Below, in pieces: positions 48,977 to 58,367 of a DNA stretch of 64,000 nt. The notes beneath the pieces are model-generated. The model made no database searches and had not been told where the DNA came from. It saw nothing but the letters and a program-made list of their open reading frames with translations. Both the position numbers and the translations under genes were made by a program. Position 1 is the stretch's first letter; the number at the start of each line of letters is the position of its first letter. The DNA is from Microbacterium sp. 70-16 (GTDB lineage Bacteria; Actinomycetota; Actinomycetes; Actinomycetales; Microbacteriaceae). Location of the stretch: the NCBI RefSeq assembly GCF_001898315.1, contig NZ_MKTQ01000011.1, positions 1 through 64,000 of the forward strand. Direction: 5' to 3'.

Positions 48977-49009
48977 GGCGCGCGGGTGGCACGTCGCTGC
49001 CCGCGCGCC
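48977..49009 (+). terminator. terminator of the pil operon
   Basis: GGCGCGCGGG (48977-48986) and CCCGCGCGCC (49000-49009) form a perfect 10-bp stem, 21 bases before the next start codon at 49030. There is no U tract. Confidence 0.55.
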
Positions 49010-49029
49010 GCCGACCTATCCTGGCTCGC

Positions 49030-50073
49030 ATGAGCATCGCGCGCATCACCGCCTGGGCCCTGTCGCTGACCGCCGTCCGCGCGTTCCTCAGGTACAGCGA
49101 GCGCCGCGGAGCGATGCTCGCCGACGCCGTCACCTACCGCGCGCTGTTCAGCGTGTTCGCGGGCGTGCTGCTCGGCTTCTCGGTCGCGGGGCTGTGGCTC
49201 GCGGGCGACCCCGCCGCCTGGCAGGCCCTCATCGACGCCGTCGACCGCGCCGTACCGGGACTCGTCGGCGACGGGGGACTGATCGACCCCGACTCCATCG
49301 CGATCCCCGCCGGGCTCTCGATCGCCGGCATCGTCTCGCTCGTCGGCCTCGTCGGCGCCGCGATCGGCGCGATCGGGTCGCTGCGCACCGCAATGCGCAC
49401 CATTTGCGACCGCGGAACGGTCGACCTCCCGTTCTGGCTCGTGCTGCTGCGCAACCTCGCGCTTGCGATCGGAGCCGGTGGCGCGCTGCTGGCATCCGCC
49501 GCCGCGACGATGCTCGGCACGGCGGGCCTCGGCGCGGTCGCCGGCTGGCTCGGCGTCGGCACCGGCGACGCGATCGTCGTGTGGGGCAGTCGGTGGCTGG
49601 CGATCGGCGTGACGTTCGTGCTGGATGCCCTCGCGATCGCCGTCCTGTTCCGCGTGCTCTCGGGCGTGAAAGCCCCCGCCCGCGCGTTGTGGACCGGCGC
49701 GCTGCTGGGTGGGGTCGGGCTCACGGTGCTGCAGCAGCTGTCAGGGCTGTTCGTCGGGGGAGCGGATGCCAACCCGCTGCTCGTCTCGTTCGCCGCCCTC
49801 ATCGCGCTGCTGCTGTGGTTCAACCTCTCGGCGCAGGTGATCCTCATTGCGACGGCCTACATCTACACGCGCGTGCGCGAGCGCGACGACCGCGTGCGCG
49901 AGCGTTTCGGCGCCCCCACGTCCGCGCTGCGGCGCGTGCAGCAGGCCGAGGACGCCGTGGCCCTGGCATCCGCCGAACTCAGTGCCGCCCGCGCCGCGCT
50001 GCCGACAGGCGGCGCCGGCGGCGCGCTGGCGACCGGCGGCAGCGACCTCACAAATCAGGCAACCTCGTCGTGA
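49030..50073 (+). CDS. YihY/BrkB-family inner-membrane protein
   Basis: A 347-residue protein of the YihY/virulence factor BrkB family: N-terminal segment AFLRYSERRGAMLADAVTYRALFSVFAGVLLGF, then five further membrane helices including the GGADANPLLVSFAALIALLLWFNLSAQVILIATAYIYTR end motif (given here as its parts: PLLVSFAALIALLLWFNLSA). A charged, Ala-rich cytoplasmic tail follows. Function is not established for the family. Same strand as the pil operon but behind its terminator. Confidence 0.85.
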   Translation: MSIARITAWALSLTAVRAFLRYSERRGAMLADAVTYRALFSVFAGVLLGFSVAGLWLAGDPAAWQALIDAVDRAVPGLVGDGGLIDPDSIAIPAGLSIAGIVSLVGLVGAAIGAIGSLRTAMRTICDRGTVDLPFWLVLLRNLALAIGAGGALLASAAATMLGTAGLGAVAGWLGVGTGDAIVVWGSRWLAIGVTFVLDALAIAVLFRVLSGVKAPARALWTGALLGGVGLTVLQQLSGLFVGGADANPLLVSFAALIALLLWFNLSAQVILIATAYIYTRVRERDDRVRERFGAPTSALRRVQQAEDAVALASAELSAARAALPTGGAGGALATGGSDLTNQATSS

Positions 50074-50135
50074 CAGCTGTGTAAATTCTGCGGTTGGCCC
50101 GGCTGGGAACGGTCACGGGCCGCGCCCACACTGTG

Positions 50136-50148
50136 TACCTTCGTTATC
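50136..50148 (+). promoter_or_regulatory. -10 element implying a leaderless glgP message
   Basis: TACCTT at 50136-50141 lies 7 bases before the GTG at 50149, and no ribosome site precedes that GTG. The transcription start would therefore fall on or next to the start codon. The -35 region is not recognisable. Confidence 0.4.
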
Positions 50149-52665
50149 GTGACCGCATCTGACAACACCGCCGCCACGACCCACCCGCTCGGCGCGACGC
50201 ACCCGCTCGCGCTTGCTCCCGTGACGGGGCCCGCGAGCTCGGTCGACGGGTTCGTGCGCCAGTTCCTGCGCAACCTCAACTACGAGCGCGGCGTGCCGCT
50301 GTCGGGCTCGAGCGACAACGACCGCTACTTCGCGTTCGCGATGACGGTGCGCGACTACCTCATGGCGCGCTGGCTCGAAGACCAGCGCCGCCAGTACGAG
50401 TCGCAAGCCAAGGGCGTCGCGTACCTGTCCGCCGAGTACCTGCTCGGCCCGCAGCTCGACAACAACCTGCTCGCGTCGGGCCTCACCGACATCGCGACCG
50501 AGGCGATGGCCGCGTGCGGCATCGACATCAACGACCTGCGCGCGCAGGAGATCGAACCGGGCCTCGGCAACGGCGGTCTCGGCCGCCTCGCGGCGTGCTT
50601 CATCGACTCGCTCGCCACGATGAGCGTCCCCAACACGGGCTACGGCATCCGCTACGAGTACGGCATCTTCCGCCAGACCTTCGTCGAGGGCCAGCAGGTC
50701 GAGCAGCCCGACTCGTGGCTCGAGCTCGGCTCGCCGTGGGAGTTCCCGCACCCCGAGGCATCCCGCACGATCCCCTTCGGCGGTCACACCGAGCAGTACA
50801 CCGACGACGACGGCGTCGAGCGCACGCGCTGGGTGCCGGCCTGGAACGTGCAGGCCGTTCCCTTCAACTACATGGTGCCCGGCTACCTCAACGGCCGCGT
50901 CAACACGCTGCGCCTGTGGAGCGCGAAGGCCACCAACTCGTTCGACCTGCGCGTCTTCAACTCGGGCGACTACGAAGAGGCCGTGCGCGCGCAGACGTTC
51001 GCCGAGAACATCTCCAAGGTGCTCTACCCCGAAGACTCCACGCCGCAGGGCAAAGAGCTGCGCCTGCAGCAGCAGTACTTCTTCGTCGCGGCATCCATCG
51101 GTGACTTCCTCGACAACATGCTGTCGGACGGCTTCGACCTCAGCGCCCTGCCCGACCGCGTCATCTTCCAGCTCAACGACACCCACCCCGTGATCGGCGT
51201 GCCCGAGCTCATGCGCGTGCTCGTCGACGAGCGGGGCATCGAATGGGATGCCGCGTGGCAGATCACCCAGAAGTGCTTCGCCTACACGTGCCACACGCTG
51301 CTGCCCGAAGCGCTCGAGGTCTGGTCGGTCGACCTGCTCGGCCGCCTGCTGCCGCGCCACCTCGAGATCATCTACCGCATCAACGAGGAGTTCCTCGAGG
51401 CGGTGCGCGAGCGCTTCGGTGACGACGAGATGCGCATCCGCAACATGTCGATCATCAGCGACTTCCCGAACCGCTCGGTGCGCATGGCGTACCTCGCGAC
51501 GGTCGCGGGTGCGAAGGTCAACGGCGTCGCCGAGCTGCACTCGCAGCTGCTGCGCGACAAGGTGCTGCCCGACTTCAACGAGTTCTACCCGTGCAAGTTC
51601 ACGAACGTGACGAACGGCGTCACGCCGCGGCGCTTCCTGCGGCTCGCGAACCCGGGGCTGTCGGCGCTCATCACCGAGGCGATCGGCACGGGCTGGGTCA
51701 CCGACCTCGAGCGCCTGCGCGAGCTCGAGACCTACGCCGAAGATCCGGTGTTCCGGGCGGCGTTCGCCGAGGTCAAGGCATCCAACAAGCGCCGCCTGAG
51801 CGACGTGCTGCGCGCGCGCGACGGGTTCGAGATCAGCGACGGGCACATGCTCGACGTGATGGTCAAGCGCCTGCACGAGTACAAGCGCCAGATGCTGAAC
51901 CTGCTGCATATCGTGACGCTGTACGAGCAGATCACGTCGGGACGGGTCGCGGCATCCGACATCCAGCCGCGCACGTTCATCTTCGGTGCGAAGGCGGCGC
52001 CGGGCTACGCGATGGCCAAGCGGATCATTCACCTGATCAACGCCGTGGGATCGGTCGTCAACGCTGACCCGCGCGTCGAGGGGCGCCTGAAGGTGCTGTT
52101 CCCCGAGAACTACAACGTGACGCTCGCCGAGCGCCTGATCCCGGCGGCCGATCTGTCAGAGCAGATCTCGCTCGCCGGCAAGGAGGCATCCGGCACCGGA
52201 AACATGAAGTTCGCCCTCAACGGCGCGCTCACGATCGGCACCGACGACGGCGCGAACGTCGAGATCCGCGAGCTCGTCGGCGACGACAACTTCTTCCTGT
52301 TCGGAATGAGCGAGCCCGAGGTCGAGGCGCTGTGGGCGGCCGGATACAAGCCGGCCGAGTTCTACCAGCGCGACGAGAACCTGCGCCGCGCGATGGACCT
52401 CATCGCGTCGGGCGCGTTCTCGGGCGGCGACAAGAGCGTCTTCGAGCCGATCGTCTCGAACCTGCTCTACGACGACCGGTTCATGGTGCTCGCGGATTAC
52501 TCGTCGTACCTCGCGGCGCAGAAGCGCGTGGATGCCGCGTACGCGGACCAGGATGCCTGGACCCACGCCGCGATCCTCAACGTCGCCCGCACGGGCTTCT
52601 TCTCGTCAGACCGCTCGATGCGCGACTACATCGAGCGCATCTGGCACACCCCGCCCGTCCTCTGA
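50149..52665 (+). CDS. glgP: glycogen/starch/alpha-glucan phosphorylase
   Basis: An 838-residue GT35 phosphorylase. Conserved parts include KGVAYLSAEYLLGPQLDNNL, EIEPGLGNGGLGRLAACFIDS, NDTHPVIGVPELMR, VKRLHEYKRQMLNLL and the PLP-lysine motif EASGTGNMKFALNGALTIGT. It releases glucose-1-phosphate from glycogen, in the cytoplasm. Full length for the E. coli-like family. It is a single gene; the nearest neighbours are unrelated. Confidence 0.96.
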   Translation: MTASDNTAATTHPLGATHPLALAPVTGPASSVDGFVRQFLRNLNYERGVPLSGSSDNDRYFAFAMTVRDYLMARWLEDQRRQYESQAKGVAYLSAEYLLGPQLDNNLLASGLTDIATEAMAACGIDINDLRAQEIEPGLGNGGLGRLAACFIDSLATMSVPNTGYGIRYEYGIFRQTFVEGQQVEQPDSWLELGSPWEFPHPEASRTIPFGGHTEQYTDDDGVERTRWVPAWNVQAVPFNYMVPGYLNGRVNTLRLWSAKATNSFDLRVFNSGDYEEAVRAQTFAENISKVLYPEDSTPQGKELRLQQQYFFVAASIGDFLDNMLSDGFDLSALPDRVIFQLNDTHPVIGVPELMRVLVDERGIEWDAAWQITQKCFAYTCHTLLPEALEVWSVDLLGRLLPRHLEIIYRINEEFLEAVRERFGDDEMRIRNMSIISDFPNRSVRMAYLATVAGAKVNGVAELHSQLLRDKVLPDFNEFYPCKFTNVTNGVTPRRFLRLANPGLSALITEAIGTGWVTDLERLRELETYAEDPVFRAAFAEVKASNKRRLSDVLRARDGFEISDGHMLDVMVKRLHEYKRQMLNLLHIVTLYEQITSGRVAASDIQPRTFIFGAKAAPGYAMAKRIIHLINAVGSVVNADPRVEGRLKVLFPENYNVTLAERLIPAADLSEQISLAGKEASGTGNMKFALNGALTIGTDDGANVEIRELVGDDNFFLFGMSEPEVEALWAAGYKPAEFYQRDENLRRAMDLIASGAFSGGDKSVFEPIVSNLLYDDRFMVLADYSSYLAAQKRVDAAYADQDAWTHAAILNVARTGFFSSDRSMRDYIERIWHTPPVL

Positions 52666-52688
52666 CCTGAGCCCCAAGCTCGCGGGGG

Positions 52689-53423
52689 TCAGGGGCGGGC
52701 GTAGCGCTGCGCGAAAGCGCGCAGGATGGCTCCGGTGTGCACCACGGGCAGGCGCTGCACCGCGGCGAGCGTGAGGTCGAGCTCGTCCGCGGCGAAGTAC
52801 CCGTGCCCGGCGTAGGCGCGGATGCGCGTCGAGATCCCGTCGACGTCGAGTTCGGGGTGAAACTGCGTCGCGTACACGTTGTGCCCCACCCGGAACATCT
52901 GCACGGGGCACGCGTCGCCGCGCACGAGCAGCGTCGCCGACGGCGGCAGCACGCTGATCGCCTCCTTGTGCCCGACGAACGCGGTGAACGCGTCGGGCAG
53001 TTCGCGCAGGAGTGGGTCTGCGCGTCCGGCATCCGTCTTGCGCACCTCGATCACGCTGATCGGCTCACGGTGGATGCCATCGATGACAGCACCCTGGTGC
53101 GCGCCGACCGTGCCGATGCCGTAGCAGGCGCCGAAGAACGGGAAGTCGCGGGCGACGACCTCGTCCAGCAGCGCCGAGATCTCGGCCTCGACGCGCTGCT
53201 GCACGGCGGATTTCTTCTCGATCGGGTCGGACGCGTTGAACGGCCCGCCGCCGACGAGGATCCCCGAGTAGTCGTCCAGGTCGACCCCTCCGAGGGGGCC
53301 GGCCTCCATCCGCACCCGCACGAGGTCGCGCTCGTCGAGCCCCGTGAAGCGCAGGAACAGCGCGTACTCCTCGTCGGCGGGCACATCCTCGGCGCGCGTC
53401 GCGAGCAGCAGGAACGGCTTCAT
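52689..53423 (-). CDS. class I glutamine amidotransferase-like protein
   Basis: A 244-residue GATase-1 domain with nucleophile elbow FGACYGIGTVG (Cys), oxyanion region GILVGGGPFNASD and catalytic FHPELDVDG. It resembles the stand-alone GuaA-like amidotransferases (YfeJ type) of unknown acceptor. Its start overlaps the LysR stop (ATGA), so it is co-transcribed with a regulator. Confidence 0.88.
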   Translation of the reverse strand: MKPFLLLATRAEDVPADEEYALFLRFTGLDERDLVRVRMEAGPLGGVDLDDYSGILVGGGPFNASDPIEKKSAVQQRVEAEISALLDEVVARDFPFFGACYGIGTVGAHQGAVIDGIHREPISVIEVRKTDAGRADPLLRELPDAFTAFVGHKEAISVLPPSATLLVRGDACPVQMFRVGHNVYATQFHPELDVDGISTRIRAYAGHGYFAADELDLTLAAVQRLPVVHTGAILRAFAQRYARP

Positions 53424-54388
53424 GCGTCACGCCCCGACCGGGCAGCGGCAGAGAGCGCAGCGGGCGAGGTCTCATCGCCCGGCCGTGCAACCCCCGAGGC
53501 ATCCTGCACCCGCTCGATGTACGAGGTCAGCGCCCCCAGCGTCGCCGCCACGACCGGATTGCGGGGGCCTTCGTCGCGGGCGACCGCCCAGTACGCGAGC
53601 GGGTGCGCGTAGCGGCCGTCGAGCACGCGCACGAAGCGCGGGTCGGGGTCGCCGAGGAAGTCGGGCAGGATGCCGATTCCCGCGCCCGCCGCGGTCGCTT
53701 CGACGTGCGCATAGACGCTCGTCGAGCGCACCGACGGGGGAGAGTCGGGCAGTTCCTGCAGCGCGCGGTCGAGCTCATCGACCTGCAGTGAGCTCTCGAC
53801 GTAGTACACGAGCGGATGCCCGGCCAGCTGTGCGACCGTCTCGGGAATCCCGTGCTCGGCGAGGTACTCCGGTGTCGCATACAGGCGCAGCGAATACGCG
53901 CACACGGGCGTCGCATACGCGCGCAGCACCTGCGGCCGGCCGACGACGATCTCGAGATCCACGCCTGACCGGTTCTGCCGCACGCGCTGCGTCGCCGACA
54001 GCAGCTCGACCGCGAGGTTGGGGTGCTCGCGGCGCAGCTCGGTCATCGCAGGCGCGAGGAAGACCGCGGTGAAGGCATCCGGCGCCGAGATGCGCACCAT
54101 GCCGTGCACGATGCCGTCTTCGTCGCCCTCGACGAGTTCGCGCAGTGACCCCTCGATGCGCTCGGCGATCGAGACGGCGCGGCGGCCCAGGTCGGTCACC
54201 TCCCACCCGCCGGTCGTGCGCACGAGCACGCGCCCGCTCATCGCACCCTCGAGCGCGGCGATGCGCCGTGAGACGGTCGAGTGGTTGACGCCGAGCACTT
54301 CGGCCGCCGCCGTGTACCGGCCCAGTCGCGCGACGGACAGGAACGTCATGAGAGCGTCGAGGGGTGGCTCGCCGGCCGGTGCGGTCAT
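53420..54388 (-). CDS. LysR-family regulator divergent from mmsB-mmsA
   Basis: A 322-residue LTTR with N-terminal HTH (ALMTFLSVARLGRYTAAAE, NHSTVSRRIAALEGAM) and an effector domain. It is divergent from the 3-hydroxyisobutyrate dehydrogenase gene 148 bases away, and repeated GTGTGCA/TGCACC half-sites lie between them, so it is the likely regulator of valine-breakdown genes. The start at 54388 is preferred over a longer frame that would include the half-sites. Confidence 0.88.
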   Translation of the reverse strand: MTAPAGEPPLDALMTFLSVARLGRYTAAAEVLGVNHSTVSRRIAALEGAMSGRVLVRTTGGWEVTDLGRRAVSIAERIEGSLRELVEGDEDGIVHGMVRISAPDAFTAVFLAPAMTELRREHPNLAVELLSATQRVRQNRSGVDLEIVVGRPQVLRAYATPVCAYSLRLYATPEYLAEHGIPETVAQLAGHPLVYYVESSLQVDELDRALQELPDSPPSVRSTSVYAHVEATAAGAGIGILPDFLGDPDPRFVRVLDGRYAHPLAYWAVARDEGPRNPVVAATLGALTSYIERVQDASGVARPGDETSPAALSAAARSGRDA

Positions 54389-54395
54389 GCCGACA

Positions 54396-54444
54396 GTGTG
54401 CACCAGCGCACAGTCGCGGTGCAAGTTTGTCGTCACCGTGTGCA
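54396..54444. promoter_or_regulatory. half-sites between LysR gene and mmsB
   Basis: TGCACC (54399-54404) and GGTGCA (54418-54423) form an inverted repeat with a 13-base gap. GTGTGCA occurs directly repeated at 54396-54402 and 54438-54444. This pattern in a divergent LTTR region is a plausible regulator-binding array. Confidence 0.45.
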
Positions 54445-54536
54445 TTGATTCGCAGAGACCGGATGCCTAGCCTGGCATCAGAGCCGCAGTCACCGACGAC
54501 CGCGGCGGCACGCCTTCGACGACGCAGGGAGCCGTC

Positions 54537-55475
54537 ATGTCCACCATCGCCTTCATCGGACTCGGAAGGATGGGCGCCCCCATGGCCGCCCACCTGATCG
54601 CCGCGGGACACACCGTCCGCGGCGTCGAGATCAACCCCACCGCGGCCGCCATCGCAGCCGAGCACGGCGTCGAACTCGTCGACACCGTCGCTGCAGCCCT
54701 CGCCGGCGCCGACGCCGTCCTCACCTCGCTGCCCAAGCCCGAGCACGTGCGCAGCGTCTACGGCGGCCCGGACGGCATCTTCGCGCACGCGCCGGCATCC
54801 GCTCTGCTCATGGACACCTCGACGGTCGACGTCGCGACGTCGCGCTGGTGTCACGACGAAGCCGCCGCGCGCGGACTCACGTTCGTGGATGCCCCGATCT
54901 CGGGCGGCACGGCAGGAGCCGCCGCGGGCAGCCTGACCTTCATGCTCGGCGGCCGGCCGGACGACGTAGAGCGCGCCCGCGCTGTCGTCGAGCCGATGGC
55001 CGGCAACATCATCGCGTGCGGCGACGCCGGCGCCGGGATCGCGGCGAAGCTCGTCAACAACATGATGCTGTTCATCTCGGTCATGGCGATGTCGGAGGGC
55101 TCGCAGCTGGCCGAAGAGCTGGGCCTCGACGCGCGGACATTCTGGGAGGTCGCGCGTGTCTCGTCCGGTGACTCGTGGGCGCTGCGCACGTGGTACCCCG
55201 TGCCCGGCGTGGTCGAGCGCTCGGCCGCGAACAACAACTTCGACCCGACGTTCTCGGTCGACCTGGCCCGTAAGGACTGCGGTCTGGCGGTGCAGGCCGG
55301 CGACGTCACCGGCGTGCACCTGCCTGCCGCGCGCCTCGCGCTGTCGCAGCTCGACGAACTGATCGCGCAAGGCCTCGGCGGTAAGGACTGCACGCTCGTC
55401 GCCACCTTCGCCAGCCCCGACGGCACGCTGCGCGGCTACGACCCCGCACGCGACGCCGCACCGGCCCACGTCTGA
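54537..55475 (+). CDS. mmsB: 3-hydroxyisobutyrate dehydrogenase family protein
   Basis: A 312-residue beta-hydroxyacid dehydrogenase: NAD motif FIGLGRMGAPMAAHL at the N terminus, substrate loop FVDAPISGGTAGAAAGSL, and catalytic Lys region GAGIAAKLVNNMMLF. It oxidises 3-hydroxyisobutyrate to methylmalonate semialdehyde in valine catabolism, which the adjacent mmsA product then uses. Other hydroxyacids cannot be excluded, but the gene pair supports this role. Confidence 0.9.
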   Translation: MSTIAFIGLGRMGAPMAAHLIAAGHTVRGVEINPTAAAIAAEHGVELVDTVAAALAGADAVLTSLPKPEHVRSVYGGPDGIFAHAPASALLMDTSTVDVATSRWCHDEAAARGLTFVDAPISGGTAGAAAGSLTFMLGGRPDDVERARAVVEPMAGNIIACGDAGAGIAAKLVNNMMLFISVMAMSEGSQLAEELGLDARTFWEVARVSSGDSWALRTWYPVPGVVERSAANNNFDPTFSVDLARKDCGLAVQAGDVTGVHLPAARLALSQLDELIAQGLGGKDCTLVATFASPDGTLRGYDPARDAAPAHV

Positions 55476-55510
55476 ACCCGCCGCCTGAGACTGACTTCAA
55501 AGGACACATC

Positions 55511-57031
55511 ATGAGCTCTTCCGTTCTCGCCGCAGATCCCGCCGGCACCACCACCCTGATCCCGCACGTCGTCGGCGGCGCACGCGTCGACGGCGACGGC
55601 CGCACGGGGCCCATCTTCAACCCCGCCACCGGCGAGCAGACCGGCGCCGTCAGCCTGGCATCCGCTGATTTCGTGCACGAAGCCGCGCGCATCGCGCAGG
55701 CCGCGCAGCCCGCGTGGCGCGCGACGGGTCTCGGCAAGCGGCAGCAGGTGATGTTCCGCCTGCGCGAGATCGTCTCGCAGCGCGCCGAGGAACTCGCCCG
55801 CGTCATCACCGCCGAGCACGGCAAGACGGTTCCGGATGCCCTCGGTGAAGTCGCCCGGGGCCTCGAGAACGTCGAGTTCTGCACGTCGCTCATGCACCAC
55901 CTCAAGGGCGACTACTCCGAGCAGGTCGCCGGCGGCGTCGACGTGCACCAGGTGCGCCAGCCGATCGGGGTCGTCGCGTGCATCACGCCGTTCAACTTCC
56001 CCGCGATGGTGCCTCTGTGGATGGTCACGACGGCGATCGCGGCGGGCAACGCCGTCATCCTCAAGCCCAGCGAGCGCGACCCCTCGGCCGCCGTCTGGCT
56101 CGCCGAGGCCTTCGCCGAGGCGGGGCTGCCGGCAGGCATCCTGAACGTCGTGCACGGTGACAAGGAGGCCGTCGACGCGATCCTCGACGACCCGATCATC
56201 CGCGCCGTCTCGTTCGTCGGGTCGACGCCGATCGCGAAGTACATCTACACGCGTGCCGCCGAGAACGGCAAGCGCGTGCAGGCACTCGGCGGGGCGAAGA
56301 ACCACATGATCGTCATGCCCGACGCCGACCTCGACTCGGCGGCGGATGCCGCGATCTCGGCCGGCTACGGATCGGCGGGCGAGCGCTGCATGGCCGTCTC
56401 AGTCGTCGTCGCCGTCGGCGGCGTCGCCGACGAACTGGTCGCCAAGATCGCGGAGCGGATCCCGGCTGTCACCGTCGGCGACGGCACACAGCCCGGCGTT
56501 GAGATGGGCCCGCTCATCACGCGTGACGCGCTCGATCGCGTCACGGGCTTCGTCGCGGGCGCCGAGGGTGAGGGCGCGCGCGTCGTCGTCGACGGGCGAG
56601 CCTTGGAGGTCGGTGGCGACGGGTTCTTCATCGGGCCGTCGCTCGTCGACGACGTCGCCCCCGGCATGCGCGTGTACGACGAGGAGATCTTCGGACCGGT
56701 GCTGTCGGTCGTGCGGGTCGGCACGTACGACGAGGCGGTGGCGCTGATCAACAGCAATCGGTACGCCAACGGGACGGCCGTCTTCACCCGCGACGGCAAG
56801 ACCGCGCGGCAGTTCGAGTTCGACATCGAGGTCGGGATGGTCGGCATCAACGTGCCGATCCCCGTGCCGGTGGGCGCGTTCTCGTTCGGCGGGTGGAAGG
56901 ACTCGCTGTTCGGCGACACGCACATGTACGGCCCCGAGGCGTTCAACTTCTACACGCGCCGCAAGGTCGTGACCACCCGCTGGCCCGACCCGAGCGAGAG
57001 CCAGATCAGCCTCGGCTTCCCGACGCACTGA
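55511..57031 (+). CDS. mmsA: CoA-acylating methylmalonate-semialdehyde dehydrogenase
   Basis: A 506-residue aldehyde dehydrogenase of the MMSDH class: ITPFNFPAMVPLWM, FVGSTPIAKYIYTRA, active-site Cys293 in GSAGERCMAVS (the MMSDH-type surrounding) and the PVPVGAFSFGGWKDSLFGDTH end motif. It converts methylmalonate semialdehyde to propionyl-CoA. It lies 35 bases after mmsB with an AAAGGA ribosome site, in one operon. Confidence 0.94.
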   Translation: MSSSVLAADPAGTTTLIPHVVGGARVDGDGRTGPIFNPATGEQTGAVSLASADFVHEAARIAQAAQPAWRATGLGKRQQVMFRLREIVSQRAEELARVITAEHGKTVPDALGEVARGLENVEFCTSLMHHLKGDYSEQVAGGVDVHQVRQPIGVVACITPFNFPAMVPLWMVTTAIAAGNAVILKPSERDPSAAVWLAEAFAEAGLPAGILNVVHGDKEAVDAILDDPIIRAVSFVGSTPIAKYIYTRAAENGKRVQALGGAKNHMIVMPDADLDSAADAAISAGYGSAGERCMAVSVVVAVGGVADELVAKIAERIPAVTVGDGTQPGVEMGPLITRDALDRVTGFVAGAEGEGARVVVDGRALEVGGDGFFIGPSLVDDVAPGMRVYDEEIFGPVLSVVRVGTYDEAVALINSNRYANGTAVFTRDGKTARQFEFDIEVGMVGINVPIPVPVGAFSFGGWKDSLFGDTHMYGPEAFNFYTRRKVVTTRWPDPSESQISLGFPTH

Positions 57032-57050
57032 CGCCTGGGCGGGGCGTTGC

Positions 57051-57100
57051 GCTCGCTCAACGGCCGGGGCGGGAGGCCGCCAACCGGTCGTTGAGCGAGC
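57051..57100 (+). terminator. 17-bp hairpin after mmsA
   Basis: Arms 57051-57067 (GCTCGCTCAACGGCCGG) and 57084-57100 pair over 17 positions with one G-T. It sits 20 bases after the mmsA stop and could end the mmsBA message. GAGCGAGC-type arms also look like a common intergenic repeat. Confidence 0.6.
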
Positions 57101-57173
57101 GGCGGAGCCGCGAGACGAAACGTCGCAACCGGCGCGGGGCTAGGCTGAAGGCATCCATCACAGGAGGTTCGAC

Positions 57174-57401
57174 ATGGCGATCGCACGACTTCACGGTGGC
57201 CCGCTCGACGGGCAGGTTCTTCCGCTCGACGACGAGGCACAGAGCACGCTGATCCTGCCGTACAGCGAGACGCAGGTCGTCTACGAACGCGCGGGCGCGC
57301 TGCAGAACACGGGCGAGGCCGACGGACCGACGTCGAGCGACTTCCACTACGTCGAATCCGAAGACGACATCGATCCCGACCCCGACGGCCGCGACGAGTG
57401 A
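57174..57401 (+). CDS. small acidic conserved-looking protein
   Basis: A 75-residue acidic protein: N-terminal ARLHGGPLDGQVLPLDD (a GG-PLDG motif often seen in small phage and actinobacterial proteins), strand LILPYSETQVVYERAG and an Asp/Glu-rich tail. AGGAGG lies at ideal spacing. Function unknown. It is 7 bases upstream of the CYTH gene and probably in its operon. Confidence 0.75.
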   Translation: MAIARLHGGPLDGQVLPLDDEAQSTLILPYSETQVVYERAGALQNTGEADGPTSSDFHYVESEDDIDPDPDGRDE

Positions 57402-57408
57402 TCGGCGC

Positions 57409-58050
57409 GTGAACGCCGAACCGACCCGCTCGCTCGAGATCGAGCAGAAGTACGACGTCGACGCCGACACGCCGCTGCCCGACTGGAGCGCACTTCCCGG
57501 CGTCGCGCAGATCGGAACCCCCGAGCCGCGCGAGCTCGACGCCCGCTACCTCGACACCGCCGACGCCCGCCTCGCCGCCGCCCGCGCCGCGCTGCGCCGG
57601 CGCACGGGCGGTCCCGACGAGGGATGGCATCTCAAGCAGGTGACGCCCGCGGGCAAGCTCGAGACGCACTGGCCGCTCGAAGCGGCGGATGCCCCGGTGG
57701 CCTCCGCTGAGCCGATTGTCCCGGATGCCATCGTCGCCGCCATCGCGTCGCTGGCGCAGCCCCCGTTCGGCGTCGTCGCACGCATCCGCAACGCCCGCAC
57801 GGCGTACGCACTGCGCGACGCCGCCGGGGGACTGGTCGCCGAGTTCGTCGACGACCGCGTGGTCGCCACCGACGTGCGCCGCGGCGTCGACACGTCCTGG
57901 CGTGAGTGGGAGCTTGAGCTCGGCCCCGCCGCCCCCGCCGACGCGGACGAGATCGCGGCGTTCTTCGCCGCCGCCGATGCGCTGGTCACCGCCGCCGGCG
58001 GACGCCCGGCGGCATCCGACTCGAAGCTCGCCCGCGCGCTCGGCGCCTGA
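57409..58050 (+). CDS. CYTH-domain protein
   Basis: A 213-residue CYTH (triphosphate tunnel) domain: signature EIEQKYDV near the N terminus, YLDTADARLAAARAALRRRTGG, WHLKQVT and the late WREWELELG strand. These are charged residues expected inside the tunnel that binds triphosphate and metal. Thiamine triphosphatase or inorganic triphosphatase activity is possible. There is no CHAD domain. It starts with GTG. Confidence 0.9.
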   Translation: MNAEPTRSLEIEQKYDVDADTPLPDWSALPGVAQIGTPEPRELDARYLDTADARLAAARAALRRRTGGPDEGWHLKQVTPAGKLETHWPLEAADAPVASAEPIVPDAIVAAIASLAQPPFGVVARIRNARTAYALRDAAGGLVAEFVDDRVVATDVRRGVDTSWREWELELGPAAPADADEIAAFFAAADALVTAAGGRPAASDSKLARALGA

Positions 58051-58066
58051 GCACGCGCGGCCGGGC

Positions 58067-58233
58067 GGGCGGATGCCGGGCATCCTGCGTTCGTCCGTCC
58101 CGCGTTGTCGCGTACGCGCCCGCGATGCCGCACTTCGGGACGGATGAAGGCGGGCGGATGCCGGGCATCCCGCGTTCGTCCGTCCCGTGTTGTCGCTTGC
58201 GCGCCCGCGATGCCGCACTTCGGGACGGATGAG
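58067..58233. repeat. tandem pair of an 85-bp intergenic hairpin repeat
   Basis: Two copies begin GGGCGGATGCCGGGCATCC at 58067 and 58152 (offset 85). Within each, TTCGTCCGTCCCG and CGGGACGGATGA form a long imperfect hairpin. Copies differ at a handful of bases. The sequence is unrelated to the 73-bp units. It lies between the convergent CYTH and lpdA genes. Confidence 0.75.
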
Positions 58234-58262
58234 CCCCGCAACGACGCCCCACCCCACAAACA

Positions 58263-58300
58263 CTGACGCCGCCCCCGGCTTCGTGTAGGGGCGGCGTCAG
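58263..58300. terminator. bidirectional terminator between CYTH and lpdA
   Basis: CTGACGCCGCCCC (58263-58275) and its perfect 13-bp complement (58288-58300) with a 12-base loop. 58301-58367 is unremarkable. Confidence 0.7.
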
Positions 58301-58367
58301 CAGGGCTCCCAGAGTACTCCGGGAACCTATGCAATCAAATGGGATTGAGCAGCAGAGCGACGGAGCG

